This document shows positions 48,295 to 56,925 of a stretch of 64,000 bases of DNA, one piece after another. Within the stretch, counting starts at the first letter, position 1; the number at the start of each line of letters is the position of its first letter. Both the position numbers and the translations under genes were made by a program. The notes beneath the pieces were generated by a model. That model was given only the letters and a program-made list of their open reading frames with translations, ran no database searches and was not told the DNA's origin. The stretch spans positions 4,340,001 to 4,404,000 of the forward strand of contig NZ_JANADK010000001.1 in the NCBI RefSeq assembly GCF_024199795.1, given 5' to 3'. The stretch comes from Bradyrhizobium sp. CCGB01. Its GTDB lineage: Bacteria > Pseudomonadota > Alphaproteobacteria > Rhizobiales > Xanthobacteraceae.

Positions 48295-49266
48295 ATGAGA
48301 TCGATGTGGCTTGTTCTTGCCTCAGCCGTGTTGCTGGCGGCGTCACCGGCAACGGCGCAGGACGGCTATCCGTCCAAGCAGGTGACGGTGATCGTTCCCT
48401 TCGCCGCCGGCGGCACCGCCGATATTTTTGCGCGCATGGTGTCCAACCATCTGCAGGTGAAGCTCGGCAAGCCGTTCGTGGTCGAGAATGTCGGCGGCGC
48501 CGGCTCGATCCTCGGTGTGACGCGGCTCGCGAAATCAGCGCCGGACGGCATTACACTCGGCCTTGCCAGCACCTCCGCGCTCGCGATCAATCCCACGCTC
48601 TACGGGCCGAAGCTCAGCTACCAGCCGGACAAGGATCTGGCGCCGGTCGCCCAGATCAGCGTCGTGCCGAACGTCCTCGTCGTGAATCCCAACAAGATCA
48701 AGGCGCGCTCCGTTCCTGAGCTGATCGCCTATCTGAAGGCGAATCCGGACAAGGTCTCGTTCGGCTCGGCCGGTGTCGGCACCTCGCAGCATCTGGCCGC
48801 CGAACTGTTTCAGCAGATGACCGGCACCAAGATGGTGCACGTGCCCTACAAGGGCTCCAGCCAGATGCTGACGGATCTATTGAGCGGCCAGATCGATCTC
48901 GCCTTCGACAACGTGCCGCTGCTGCTGCCGCAGGTGAAGACCGGCCAGCTCGCGATGCTTGCGACCGCAACGCCGAAGCGCGCCGCCTTCGATCCCGAGG
49001 TGCCCGCCGTCGCCGAATTCCTGCCGGGCTTCGAGGCCGTCGCCTGGCACGGCTTCTTCGTCCCCGCAGCGACGCCAAAGCCGATCGTCGAAAAGCTTTC
49101 GGCCGAGATCCGTGCCTTCATGCAGCAGCCGGAGACGGTGCAGAAGATGGCCGAGCTCGGCGCGGCCGCGGTTGCGGTGGATTCCGAACCTTTCAAGGCC
49201 TACATCGCCTCCGAGACCGAGCGGTGGAAGAAGGTGATCGAGGCCGCGAACATCAAGCTGGAGTAG
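48295..49266 (+). CDS. TctC/Bug-family solute receptor
   Basis: A 323-residue periplasmic receptor. It has a signal peptide (MRSMWLVLASAVLLAASPATA, then QDGYPSK) and the Bug-family core: VTVIVPFAAGGTADIFAR, VENVGGAGSILG, FGSAGVGTSQHLAAELF, VPYKGSSQ and PVFPAA-type end. AGAGGA about eight bases upstream supports the start. Such receptors bind small carboxylates; no TctA/TctB membrane genes follow, so uptake must use components elsewhere. As the last gene of the operon it probably binds the sugar acid that the enzymes degrade. Confidence 0.9.
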   Translation: MRSMWLVLASAVLLAASPATAQDGYPSKQVTVIVPFAAGGTADIFARMVSNHLQVKLGKPFVVENVGGAGSILGVTRLAKSAPDGITLGLASTSALAINPTLYGPKLSYQPDKDLAPVAQISVVPNVLVVNPNKIKARSVPELIAYLKANPDKVSFGSAGVGTSQHLAAELFQQMTGTKMVHVPYKGSSQMLTDLLSGQIDLAFDNVPLLLPQVKTGQLAMLATATPKRAAFDPEVPAVAEFLPGFEAVAWHGFFVPAATPKPIVEKLSAEIRAFMQQPETVQKMAELGAAAVAVDSEPFKAYIASETERWKKVIEAANIKLE

Positions 49267-49498
49267 GCGGCAAGATCGTCCAGGGGCGAAGAAACTTGCC
49301 GGCTGTGAATGCGCTTGGCGGTGAGGCTCCGGCGGTCGCTGACGCGATCCGCGCGAAAGTCGCGGCCGGGGACTTGAAAGCCCGGTCCGAGCGGCGGGCG
49401 GTGCTCGGGTGATTTGTCGGGGCCTGACAACTGTCCGTCACGTTACGTCGATTTGATAGGCGGGGTCGCAGTCCGCAACTTGGCAAGGGTGAGACATC

Positions 49499-49819
49499 AT
49501 GACTGTCCTGCTGAGAGACACCTTCAAGGCCTGGATCGACCGCGCGCCGGGCGCGCCTCCCAAGCTGGTCATGATCGGCGACGTGAGGGTACCGGCCGAT
49601 GGCTGGCAGGCCCGGCTGACCAGGCGCTCGCCGCAGGGCATCAATCCGAAGATCCTGATCCTCGACGTGAGCACGCAGCAGCCGGGCGGCGAGACGCAGG
49701 AAGGGATCACCACGATCCCGCTCCGCTATGAGGAGAGTCCGCCGCAGGACGAATACGGCCAGGTGATGATCGCGAGCGGCACGGGTGAGATCGTGGTTCG
49801 CATCTGCGGCGCTCACTAG
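49499..49819 (+). CDS. Hypothetical protein (106 aa)
   Basis: A soluble 106-residue protein, beta-rich by inspection (PKLVMIGDVRVPADGW, PKILILDVSTQQPGGE, TTIPLRYEESPPQDEYG, GEIVVRICGAH). GGGTGAG lies a few bases before the ATG at 49499. Codon bias is typical of the genome. It stands alone after a 232-base gap. I do not recognise the family. Confidence 0.65.
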   Translation: MTVLLRDTFKAWIDRAPGAPPKLVMIGDVRVPADGWQARLTRRSPQGINPKILILDVSTQQPGGETQEGITTIPLRYEESPPQDEYGQVMIASGTGEIVVRICGAH

Positions 49820-50014
49820 CCGAGCAGCAGATAATGCTTGGAGACCAAGTCAAGGCTCGGTGAGTGCCGGCGAGGCCCCACATGCCGTTGCGGGAACTAT
49901 TGGCAATGCGGCGGACTTAACTGCGGCTCGCCCGCCGCGATCGGGCGCAGTCCAAATGGACCGCTGGCCAAATGGGAGTGCGACGCCCAGGCCAGCGGCT
50001 CCAAGGGAGAGCAC

Positions 50015-50227
50015 TTACGTTGGCCGCTCGGGGTTAATCGTCCACTGAACGAGAAGCTGATGGAGCAGCCGTTCGGCCTGATCCCTCGTCAGTCTGGCTG
50101 CCAACTCTGTTCCAATCACCGCTGGGCCTCTGCGCTCCCGGTCGTAGACCATCCAACCGATGCCACCCATCCGAATGAGAAATCTGCTCTGCGAGCCCGT
50201 TTCGTCAGTCAAGACTACATGTCCCAT
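50015..50227 (-). CDS. Candidate small conserved protein (70 aa)
   Basis: A minus-strand frame of 70 residues from ATG 50227: SRFLIRMGGIGWMVYDRERR then GPAVIGTELAARLTRDQAERLLHQLL. The pattern W-M-V-Y/W-D-R-x-x-R-G-P-A followed by a helix with DQA resembles small unknown proteins I recall from Bradyrhizobium relatives. It is the only frame in this gap that looks like protein. The start is uncertain: the frame stays open further upstream and AAGGAGG lies about 40 bases away without a suitable start codon. Confidence 0.45.
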   Translation of the reverse strand: MGHVVLTDETGSQSRFLIRMGGIGWMVYDRERRGPAVIGTELAARLTRDQAERLLHQLLVQWTINPERPT

Positions 50228-50724
50228 GATCTGCCAATCGAAGACGATAGAGAAGCCGTTCCTCCTTGGAGATACGTTCGTGTATGGGAATCGGTTCGGG
50301 AAAGATTGGTAATTTTGGTCTGGGAATGTGCTGAAGCGAACAGAAGCGCTGTGAGGGCAGGGTAAGCTTGGAACCGCTTGGCCTTTGCCAAGGGCCAAGC
50401 GTCCCCAAGCGGCCCCGGCCTTCACCCCTATCAAGCCCCCCCGGCCGGGGTCGTCTTTATCGGGCTGTCGATATTCGGGACACCATTCCAGTTGAAGTCC
50501 GCTCGGACTCGCCGCAGACGGGAATTCGTCTTTCGTTGCAACCGGCTAGCCGCTTCGAAACGTCGCGGCCTGCGGGAACATTGTCCTGCGAATGGACGAT
50601 GACCGCGTCCGAATCTTCTTCCTAGCATTCACGCGAGCCTCGAGAACGTTCATCAAAAGGCTCCGGCCGTGGGCGGCTATGCCAAATCCGGCCACGACGT
50701 TTCGATGAATGAGGGACGACTGAA
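50228..50724. other. Gene-poor stretch with hairpins
   Basis: About 500 bases without a supported gene. GCTTGGCC (50376-50383) pairs with GGCCAAGC (50393-50400). CCCCGGCC (50413-50420) pairs with GGCCGGGG (50443-50450), which is followed by TCGTCTTTAT. These could form terminators. Open frames here lack the usual codon bias. The region may be a remnant of an insertion. Confidence 0.4.
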
Positions 50725-51729
50725 ATGGACCAGTTGCACGCCGAGCGGCTTAGTTTTCACAGTTCGGAACAGCGGCCCTTCATTTCGGTGGCAATACCAA
50801 CCTTCCGCCGACCGGAGATGGTGCGCCGTGCGATTGAAAGCGTGTTGCTGCAGAAGTTCTCCGACTGGGAAATGGTGATCAGCGACGACGAAGGCCCAGA
50901 AGGCGCGGCTTGGAGCATCCTGTCCGAATACGCGCGGAGCGATCGGCGTATCCGCGTCATCGAGAACCACCGCGGCCAGGGCCAGGTCGAAAATACCAAC
51001 AACGCGATGCTCGCATGTCGCGGCCGCTGGATCAAAGTGTTGCATGACGATGACTGGCTCGCGCCAGCATCGCTCGCGACTTTCGCGGAGATGGCGCGGA
51101 CGTACCCGACCGCTGCATTCATGACCTCCACATCCCATGTGGTCCATGACGGGGGTATAAAGTACCGGCGAGGGGGCCAAGTTTATCTGTATTCGAGCCA
51201 GCAGTGCCTGGAGGATCTCTATTTGGCGGGCAAGACCCGACTGCTCGGGATTGTTCCATCGACCCTGCTGATCAATGCCAACGTCATCCGGGCCGGATGT
51301 CTGATGCGAAACTACAAGTCGATAAGCTGGGGCGTCGACCAGCTGTTCTTTCTTGATCTCGCCTGCCAGGGCGACATGGTTGCTATAGACGATGGTCTTG
51401 TCTTCTATGACATGACCAGCCACGCGACCATCACGGCAACAGGATCGTTCCCCCAAATCGACCAGGAGACCGTCGATCTCAAGCACCTCACCTGGAGCCT
51501 TTTGGAGGATAAGGGACGGCTTCCCGATCCTGATACGGTGGTGCGTGCATTGCGGGTTGCGCGACTGCGCGGACGGATCTTCCACCAGCCCATGAGCGCA
51601 ACGATCCGCGACGCGATTCAAATCTTACGGCCCTCGGTCTTGAGGGCCGCTAATCTTGCGATCCGAGCTTGGGCGCGTGCACCGGGTGCGATCGTAAGCC
51701 TGTCTTATTGCACCTCGGATTTCTTGTGA
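50725..51729 (+). CDS. Glycosyltransferase family 2
   Basis: A 334-residue GT-A glycosyltransferase. It has the GT2 opening ISVAIPTFRRPEMVRRAIESVL at about 20-41, the nucleotide-sugar acid pair ISDDEGP at about 52-58 and the metal motif HDDDW at 107-111. It lacks membrane segments and probably acts on a lipid-linked or surface glycan at the membrane face. GAGGGA eight bases upstream supports the ATG at 50725. Third-position GC is visibly lower than in neighbouring genes and no other surface-polysaccharide gene is near. Acquisition by transfer, possibly beside tRNA-Gln, is plausible. Confidence 0.87.
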   Translation: MDQLHAERLSFHSSEQRPFISVAIPTFRRPEMVRRAIESVLLQKFSDWEMVISDDEGPEGAAWSILSEYARSDRRIRVIENHRGQGQVENTNNAMLACRGRWIKVLHDDDWLAPASLATFAEMARTYPTAAFMTSTSHVVHDGGIKYRRGGQVYLYSSQQCLEDLYLAGKTRLLGIVPSTLLINANVIRAGCLMRNYKSISWGVDQLFFLDLACQGDMVAIDDGLVFYDMTSHATITATGSFPQIDQETVDLKHLTWSLLEDKGRLPDPDTVVRALRVARLRGRIFHQPMSATIRDAIQILRPSVLRAANLAIRAWARAPGAIVSLSYCTSDFL

Positions 51730-51929
51730 GGGCCGCCGCCGACCCGGCAGCGTTGGGCCGGCCGCGCCGCCCGTGAACGTAGAGAGAACAAGGCGTCGTT
51801 GTTCACAGAAGGGCTGGACCGCGAATGCCGACGCGGCTATATGAGCGGCCTGCGAGCCGGTGATTTGCAAAACTTTTGCCGGGGCTTGCAGCACTTCCGA
51901 AGAAAGTCTTGTGATATCAAGTGCTTCGG

Positions 51930-52003
51930 TGGGGAATGGTGTAACGGTAGCACAACAGACTCTGACTCTGTTTGTCTTGGTTCGAATCCAGGTTCCCCAG
52001 CCA
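51930..52003 (+). tRNA. tRNA-Gln, anticodon CTG
   Basis: A complete 74-base cloverleaf with encoded CCA. The acceptor TGGGGAA pairs with TTCCCCA, the anticodon stem ACAGA pairs with TCTGT around loop CTCTGAC (anticodon CTG), and the T arm is CTTGG-TTCGAAT-CCAGG. The discriminator base is G. It reads glutamine CAG codons. It converges on the hydrolase-caspase gene, whose stop is 30 bases away. Confidence 0.97.
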
Positions 52004-52033
52004 GTTCCGGGCAATCCCCGAGATCCTCATCTG

Positions 52034-53857
52034 CTAGCGGCGCTTCTTCCGGCCGGCCTTGGCGGCGCGCTTCTTCGGCGCCCGTCGCTGGCCGCGACCT
52101 GCATCCGCCGCCCCCCATGGAATTTTCGCGCCGACACGCGTCTTGGCGCCGACGAGGTTGGGCGTCTGGTTGTATTTGAGACGACGTAGTTTGGCCGTGA
52201 CGAGCTCGCTCAGCTCCTGGAACGACGGATTGGTGCCGCGCTCGCGCTGTTCGCGCAGCACCTTCGCCATGCAGAACGTGTAGGCACCATACGACGTGAC
52301 GCCGTCACGATATTCGTAGGACAGCTCCTGCTCCTGACAGGCCTCGAGGAGGATCGGCAGATAAGGGCCGTGATGCCCGAGCGCGGCCCGCGTCTTGTTG
52401 TATTCCCTGTCGGGCTGGGTGCGGAGCGCCATGCTGCGCCCGAGCCGTTGCGTGGCGCCGTTGTCGCCGAGATAGTCGGCGCCGTCCTTGCTCTTGCTCA
52501 GGCTCTCGTTCAGGGGAGGGAACTCACGCGGCACCCACATGCCTTCGCTGGCTTCCCACCGCAGCGCCCGGTGGCGGATATCGTCCGGCGGCGTCAGGCC
52601 GCGGATGCGTGGACCGCCGTCGCGCGTCATGCCGCCGGAATGGCAGCAGTCGAGCATGGCGACGAAATAGCAGTCGTATGGAAGCTGCGAGTAGAGCTGG
52701 CAGAACTGGCGATCGAGAATCGCGTGCTCTGGCGTCCAGTCGAAATCATAGGGAACCAGGCACTCGTCGACGCTGTCCGGTGCGCCGCTCGGACTGTATC
52801 TGGGAATCTGGGCGCCATGGCCCGAGTAGAACAGCATGCGCTCGTCGCCGTCGCGGACGCCCTCGAGCAGCCAGTGAAGCCTTTCCATGATGCCCTGCGC
52901 CGTCGCCCGCTCATTGAGGACGACGCGAATTTCGTCCGGCTTGAAGCCGCTTTCCTGTAGCACCGAGCTCATGAGGAATACGTCGTTGACGCATCCTTCC
53001 AGCCTGTCCGCGGGTTTGGGATAGTCGTTGATGCCGATCAGCAGGGCGCGGCGGGTCGGCCGGGTGTCGATGCGGGCAATCCCCCGCGCCGCGCTGACGA
53101 TGGAGCGTGACGCTGGCACCGGCACCACGTCGTGCCAGACGGTGGCGACGGTCTCGGGGCGCGACAGGTACCAGGTCGCATTGTGATTCAGGACATCGTT
53201 GGGGACATCGAACGGTGTCAGCACCTGCTGAAAATTATCCGCGGCGATCTCGAGCGGATAGGTGAGAACGCGATCTTCCCGATTGAAGAGATGGTACCAT
53301 TTTCGGCAGGGAAGGTCCTGAATGCGGCCTGCAAAGATGTCGCGCACCGCGGGATTACCGATCTGCGAGCCGAGCGTGACAAAGACCTTGTCCTTGATCG
53401 CAGCGGGATTGCGCACGAACGTGTCGTAGCAGATCAGCGAGCCCAGGCTGTGAGCCAGGACAACGTCGTAATTGCCGCTCTTCAGCTTGTCGAGGACCGC
53501 GCTGCGCAGCGCGGTCTGCAACTGCTCATCCACCGACCACTGGGCGACCATGCCCGAGGTCCACCTGATCAGGGTTGGTACATCGTCGAGGCTGCGTGTG
53601 CCCGCGAGCAGATCGCCGATCCCATGGACGGTCGCGCTCGCCAGCAGTTTCGCCAATGCGATGCCATAGGTGACGAGGTTGGGCGGGCTCTTGTCGAACA
53701 GGTCGTCATACGAGAGGAAGTCGATGGCCGGGTTGAGGCTCTGATCGACTGACTGAACTGCGCGTATGATGGCCTCGGACCATGACTTCCGGAACTCGGC
53801 GTCGATCTCCGCATGGCCGACGCCGTGGACGCAAAGCAACGACAGGCGGGTGCTCAT
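52034..53857 (-). CDS. Alpha/beta-hydrolase-caspase (peptidase C14) fusion protein
   Basis: A 607-residue two-domain protein. Residues 1-250 look like an alpha/beta hydrolase or lipase: LLCVHGVGH at 7-15 (oxyanion loop), nucleophile elbow LAHSLGS with Ser137, and a late W-H-D at 241-243. Residues 268-560 are a caspase-like domain: RRALLIGINDYP at 269-280, catalytic His347 in FYSGHGAQ and catalytic Cys405 in MLDCCHSGG, with acidic residues in SVDECLVPYD. The last 20 residues are extremely basic. AAGG about nine bases before the ATG at 53857 supports the start. Bacterial C14 peptidases are usually Arg/Lys-specific and occur in signalling or cell-death settings. No partner genes are adjacent, and the joint function is unknown. 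Confidence 0.88.
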   Translation of the reverse strand: MSTRLSLLCVHGVGHAEIDAEFRKSWSEAIIRAVQSVDQSLNPAIDFLSYDDLFDKSPPNLVTYGIALAKLLASATVHGIGDLLAGTRSLDDVPTLIRWTSGMVAQWSVDEQLQTALRSAVLDKLKSGNYDVVLAHSLGSLICYDTFVRNPAAIKDKVFVTLGSQIGNPAVRDIFAGRIQDLPCRKWYHLFNREDRVLTYPLEIAADNFQQVLTPFDVPNDVLNHNATWYLSRPETVATVWHDVVPVPASRSIVSAARGIARIDTRPTRRALLIGINDYPKPADRLEGCVNDVFLMSSVLQESGFKPDEIRVVLNERATAQGIMERLHWLLEGVRDGDERMLFYSGHGAQIPRYSPSGAPDSVDECLVPYDFDWTPEHAILDRQFCQLYSQLPYDCYFVAMLDCCHSGGMTRDGGPRIRGLTPPDDIRHRALRWEASEGMWVPREFPPLNESLSKSKDGADYLGDNGATQRLGRSMALRTQPDREYNKTRAALGHHGPYLPILLEACQEQELSYEYRDGVTSYGAYTFCMAKVLREQRERGTNPSFQELSELVTAKLRRLKYNQTPNLVGAKTRVGAKIPWGAADAGRGQRRAPKKRAAKAGRKKRR

Positions 53858-54054
53858 GAAAGCTGCCTTCTGCAATCTGAAGTAGCCGGTATGCAAGCGT
53901 AAACGCCGGGGATGATGTCACGGCGCCGCGAGCTTCAAATGTGAAGTAGCGCACGAATTCTCGCGACAGTTTGCCTCACCTAGAAGATGCCATCACGAGT
54001 CGGATCGCCCTGCGCGGCTGCGTCCTCGGGACAGGCAACCCAAGGAGATTCGTG

Positions 54055-54417
54055 ATGCCCTATGTCGATGGTTTCGTGCTGGCCGTGCCGAAGGACAAGA
54101 TCGAGGCCTACAAGGCGCTGGCGCGAAAGGCCTGCGCGGTTTGGATGGAGCACGGCGCGCTCGATTACGTCGAGTGCATCGGCGACGACGTGCCCTATGG
54201 CGAGTTAACCTCGTTTCCGCGCGCAGTGATCGCGAAGGAGGACGAGGTCGTGGTGTTCGCCTGGATTGTCTACCGCGACCGGGAGACCCGCGATGCCGTC
54301 AACAAGAAGGTGATGGCCGATGAGCGGTTCAAGGGCGCCGACATGCCGTTCGACGGCAAGCGCATGATCTATGGCGGCTTCACGACGCTGCTGCGGGCGA
54401 GCGATGCCGTCGGCTGA
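54055..54417 (+). CDS. DUF1428 family protein (YbaA-like)
   Basis: A 120-residue protein that starts MPYVDGFVLAVPKDKIEAYK and contains FPRAVIAKEDEVVVFAWIVY and DGKRMIYGGF, the signature of DUF1428, a dimeric ferredoxin-like fold of unknown function. AAGGAG seven bases upstream fixes the ATG at 54055. It appears monocistronic and is followed by a large inverted repeat. Confidence 0.88.
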   Translation: MPYVDGFVLAVPKDKIEAYKALARKACAVWMEHGALDYVECIGDDVPYGELTSFPRAVIAKEDEVVVFAWIVYRDRETRDAVNKKVMADERFKGADMPFDGKRMIYGGFTTLLRASDAVG

Positions 54418-54439
54418 GTGAAGCGCCGCGGGCATATCC

Positions 54440-54516
54440 GTAGCCCGGATGAGCGAAGCGACATCCGGGAGCGGTGCCGCGGCTATTCCGGGTATCGCTT
54501 CGCCCATCCGGACTAC
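54440..54516. repeat. Large intergenic inverted repeat (TAGCCCGGAT type)
   Basis: Two 29-base arms (54440-54468 and 54488-54516) are complementary at 25 positions. The left begins GTAGCCCGGATGAGCGAAGC and the right ends GCCCATCCGGACTAC. This is a dispersed element common in GC-rich proteobacterial genomes. A further small dyad GCCGCG-GAAAA-CGCGGC follows at about 54521-54537. The 327-base gap from 54418 to the ABC receptor gene holds these and no gene. Confidence 0.75.
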
Positions 54517-54744
54517 TGCTGCCGCGGAAAACGCGGCGGCAATTGTGCGACGCCAGATTTAACGCCGTCCGCACCGGCGCGTTTGCTTCCTCCCATGCAG
54601 CATTATGCTAGCCCGTTTCACCTTGCCGGTATCCGGCTGGCATGCCATCCTCAGTCAGCCAGGCATAAACAAACGGAAGCGGGCGCTTAGCTCAAGGCTT
54701 CCAAAAAAACCTTGGCGGGGAAACCCTTTGGGAGGTCTGATTTG

Positions 54745-55998
54745 ATGAATTTGAAACACATCACCGGGCTGCTTTGCGCGGCCGCGATATCCCTTACGCT
54801 CGGCTCTGGCGCGCAGGCCCAGGATAAGGTCGTCAAGATCGGCGTCATCATGCCGATGTCCGGCGGCACCGCCTCGATCGGTGCGCACGCCAAGGCGGCG
54901 CTCGAAGTCGCCATGGACATCATCAACAACGCCCATCCGGAGCTTGGCAACCTGCCGCTGGCGAAGAACGCCGGCCTTGCCGGCCTCGGCGGCGCCAAGA
55001 TCGAGGCTGTGTTCGCCGACAACCAGGGCAACCCGGCGACGGGCCAGAACCAGGCACTGCGCCTGATCACCGAAGAGAAGGTTGCCGCCGTGTTCGGCTC
55101 CTATCAGTCCGGCGTCACGCTGACCTCGAGCGCGATCGCCGAGAAATACGGCGTTCCCTTCCTGAACTCCGAGTCGGTCGCCGCCAATCTCACCGAGCGC
55201 GGCTTCAAATGGTTCTTCCGCACCACGCCGATCGCCACCGATTTCGCCAAGATCTATGTCGACTTCCTTGCCGACATCAAGGCGCAGGGTGCCAAGACCG
55301 ACAACGTCGCGCTGGTCCATGACAACACCGAATACGGCACCTCGGTCGCCAACACGATCGCCGGCGCGTTCAAGGAGAAGGGTAAGCCGATCGCGCTCGA
55401 CGTCGCCTATCCCGTCAATGCGACCGACTTGCAGGGGCAGGTGCTCCAGCTCAAGGACAAGAAGCCCGACGTCGTCATCATGATCAGCTACACGTCGGAT
55501 GCGATCCTGTTCGCCAAGACCATGCAGTCGCTCGACTACAAGCCGCCCGTGCTGCTGGCCGACGATGCCGGCTACTCCGATCCGTCCTTCACCAAGGCGG
55601 TCGGCAAGATCTCGCAAGGCGTCTTCAACCGCTCGTCCTGGGTCGTGGGGCCGTCGGGCTCGGCGTCCGCGATCATCGCCGACATGTACAAGAAGAAGAG
55701 CGGCGAGGAGATGGACGACACGGTCGCCCGGCAGATGCAGGGCTTCTTCGTGCTGGCCGAGGCCATCGACCGCGCCGGCTCGACCGACCCGGCCAAGATC
55801 CAGGCCGCGCTGAAGGCGACGGATCTGAAGCCCGAGCAGCTCATGATCGGCTACAAGGGCGTGAAGTTCGACGACAAGGGCCAGAACGTCCTCGCGTCCG
55901 GCGCCATCATCCAGCTTCAGGATGGCGAGAACTATGTCTCGGTGTGGCCGAAGGCCAATGCCGAGAAGGCGCCGGTGCTGCCCTACAAGGGCTGGTGA
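54745..55998 (+). CDS. Branched-chain-type ABC transporter substrate-binding protein
   Basis: A 417-residue periplasmic receptor of the LivK/type I family. The signal peptide is MNLKHITGLLCAAAISLTLG then SGAQA, and the mature protein starts QDKVVKIGVIMPMSGG. Other family features are VFADNQGNPATGQNQALRLI, VFGSYQSGVTLTSSAIAEKY and NTEYGTSVANTIAGAF. GGGAGG nine bases before ATG 54745 is preferred over a TTG at 54712. It heads a complete Liv-type operon. Homologues bind amino acids, amides or other small organic compounds; the ligand here is unknown. Confidence 0.93.
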   Translation: MNLKHITGLLCAAAISLTLGSGAQAQDKVVKIGVIMPMSGGTASIGAHAKAALEVAMDIINNAHPELGNLPLAKNAGLAGLGGAKIEAVFADNQGNPATGQNQALRLITEEKVAAVFGSYQSGVTLTSSAIAEKYGVPFLNSESVAANLTERGFKWFFRTTPIATDFAKIYVDFLADIKAQGAKTDNVALVHDNTEYGTSVANTIAGAFKEKGKPIALDVAYPVNATDLQGQVLQLKDKKPDVVIMISYTSDAILFAKTMQSLDYKPPVLLADDAGYSDPSFTKAVGKISQGVFNRSSWVVGPSGSASAIIADMYKKKSGEEMDDTVARQMQGFFVLAEAIDRAGSTDPAKIQAALKATDLKPEQLMIGYKGVKFDDKGQNVLASGAIIQLQDGENYVSVWPKANAEKAPVLPYKGW

Positions 55999-56005
55999 GC
56001 TCGAC

Positions 56006-56029
56006 GGCGGGACCGCGCGTCCCGCCTTT
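56006..56029 (+). terminator. Hairpin after the ABC receptor gene
   Basis: GGCGGGAC (56006-56013) pairs with GTCCCGCC (56019-56026) around CGCGC, followed by TTT. It lies between the receptor and permease genes and probably acts as a partial terminator or 3' stabiliser, giving more receptor than permease. Confidence 0.6.
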
Positions 56030-56061
56030 CCCGGAATGATCTGATCAGAGCAACGCAGCTC

Positions 56062-56925
56062 ATGTCCTTTGTTCTCGTGCAGGTGATCGCCGGCGGGCTT
56101 CTGCTCGGTGCCGTCTACGCCCTGTTTTCTTCTGGCCTCACGCTGGTGTGGGGCATGATGAACATCGTCAATTTCGCGCATGGCGACTTCGTCATGCTCG
56201 GCATGTATGTGGCCTATGTCGTCTACACCCTGATGGGGGGAGGGCCGATCCTTGGCGCGCCGCTGGCGACCTTGGTGCTCGCGACCGTCGGCGTCGTGGT
56301 CTATTTCGCCCTGATCCGCGACATCATGAAGGGGCCGATGCTGGCGCAGATCCTCGGCACGTTCGGGCTCGCGCTGCTGTTGCGCTATTCCGTGTTCTGG
56401 TGGTTCGGCGCCAACTTCCTGTCGATGCCTCCGAACATCGTCGGCGGCACCTATGCGTTTGCGGGCCTGCGCATCGAGGCCTCGCGGCTGCTTGCCGGCG
56501 TCGTCGCGCTGCTGGTGACGTTCGGCCTCCATCTGCTCCTGACGCGCACATCGCTGGGCTCGAAAATGCTGGCAGTGGCGGAGGATCAGACCGCGGCTCA
56601 GCTCATGGGCATCCGGCCCGACACCATGCAGGCGATCGCCTGGGCCATCGCGGCCGGCGCCACGGGCCTTGCCGGCGCGCTGATCGCGAACTTCTTCTAC
56701 ATCGTGCCGACGGTCGGCGAGACGCTCGGCATCGTCGCCTTCGTCACGGTGTCGCTCGGCGGTTTTGGCAGCGTGCCGGGCGCGCTCGTGGCGGGCCTGT
56801 TGATCGGCGTAATCGAGTCGCTGTCCGGTTATCTGATCGGAGCCGTCTACAAGGACATCGTGGTCTATGTGCTGTTCCTGTTCTTCCTCTGGTTCCGGCC
56901 ACAGGGCCTGATGGGGAAGATGTGA
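56062..56925 (+). CDS. livH: ABC transporter permease (LivH-type)
   Basis: A 287-residue membrane protein with about eight helices. The family stretch GLTLVWGMMNIVNFAHGDFV comes early, and the cytoplasmic loop MLAVAEDQTAAQLMGIRPDT contacts the ATPases. It forms the translocation channel with LivM. Its stop overlaps the livM start by one base (TGATG at 56923-56927). It lies 63 bases after the receptor gene, beyond a hairpin. Confidence 0.92.
   Translation: MSFVLVQVIAGGLLLGAVYALFSSGLTLVWGMMNIVNFAHGDFVMLGMYVAYVVYTLMGGGPILGAPLATLVLATVGVVVYFALIRDIMKGPMLAQILGTFGLALLLRYSVFWWFGANFLSMPPNIVGGTYAFAGLRIEASRLLAGVVALLVTFGLHLLLTRTSLGSKMLAVAEDQTAAQLMGIRPDTMQAIAWAIAAGATGLAGALIANFFYIVPTVGETLGIVAFVTVSLGGFGSVPGALVAGLLIGVIESLSGYLIGAVYKDIVVYVLFLFFLWFRPQGLMGKM

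Noticed and set aside
49838..50365. 175-codon plus-strand frame in the gene-poor stretch
   Set aside because: Irregular composition with many Cys/Arg/Pro and no domain; the minus-strand 70-residue frame looks more protein-like.
51930..52003. tRNA-Gln as a proven integration site
   Set aside because: No integrase gene and no second copy of the tRNA 3' end was seen nearby, so only a possibility is noted.
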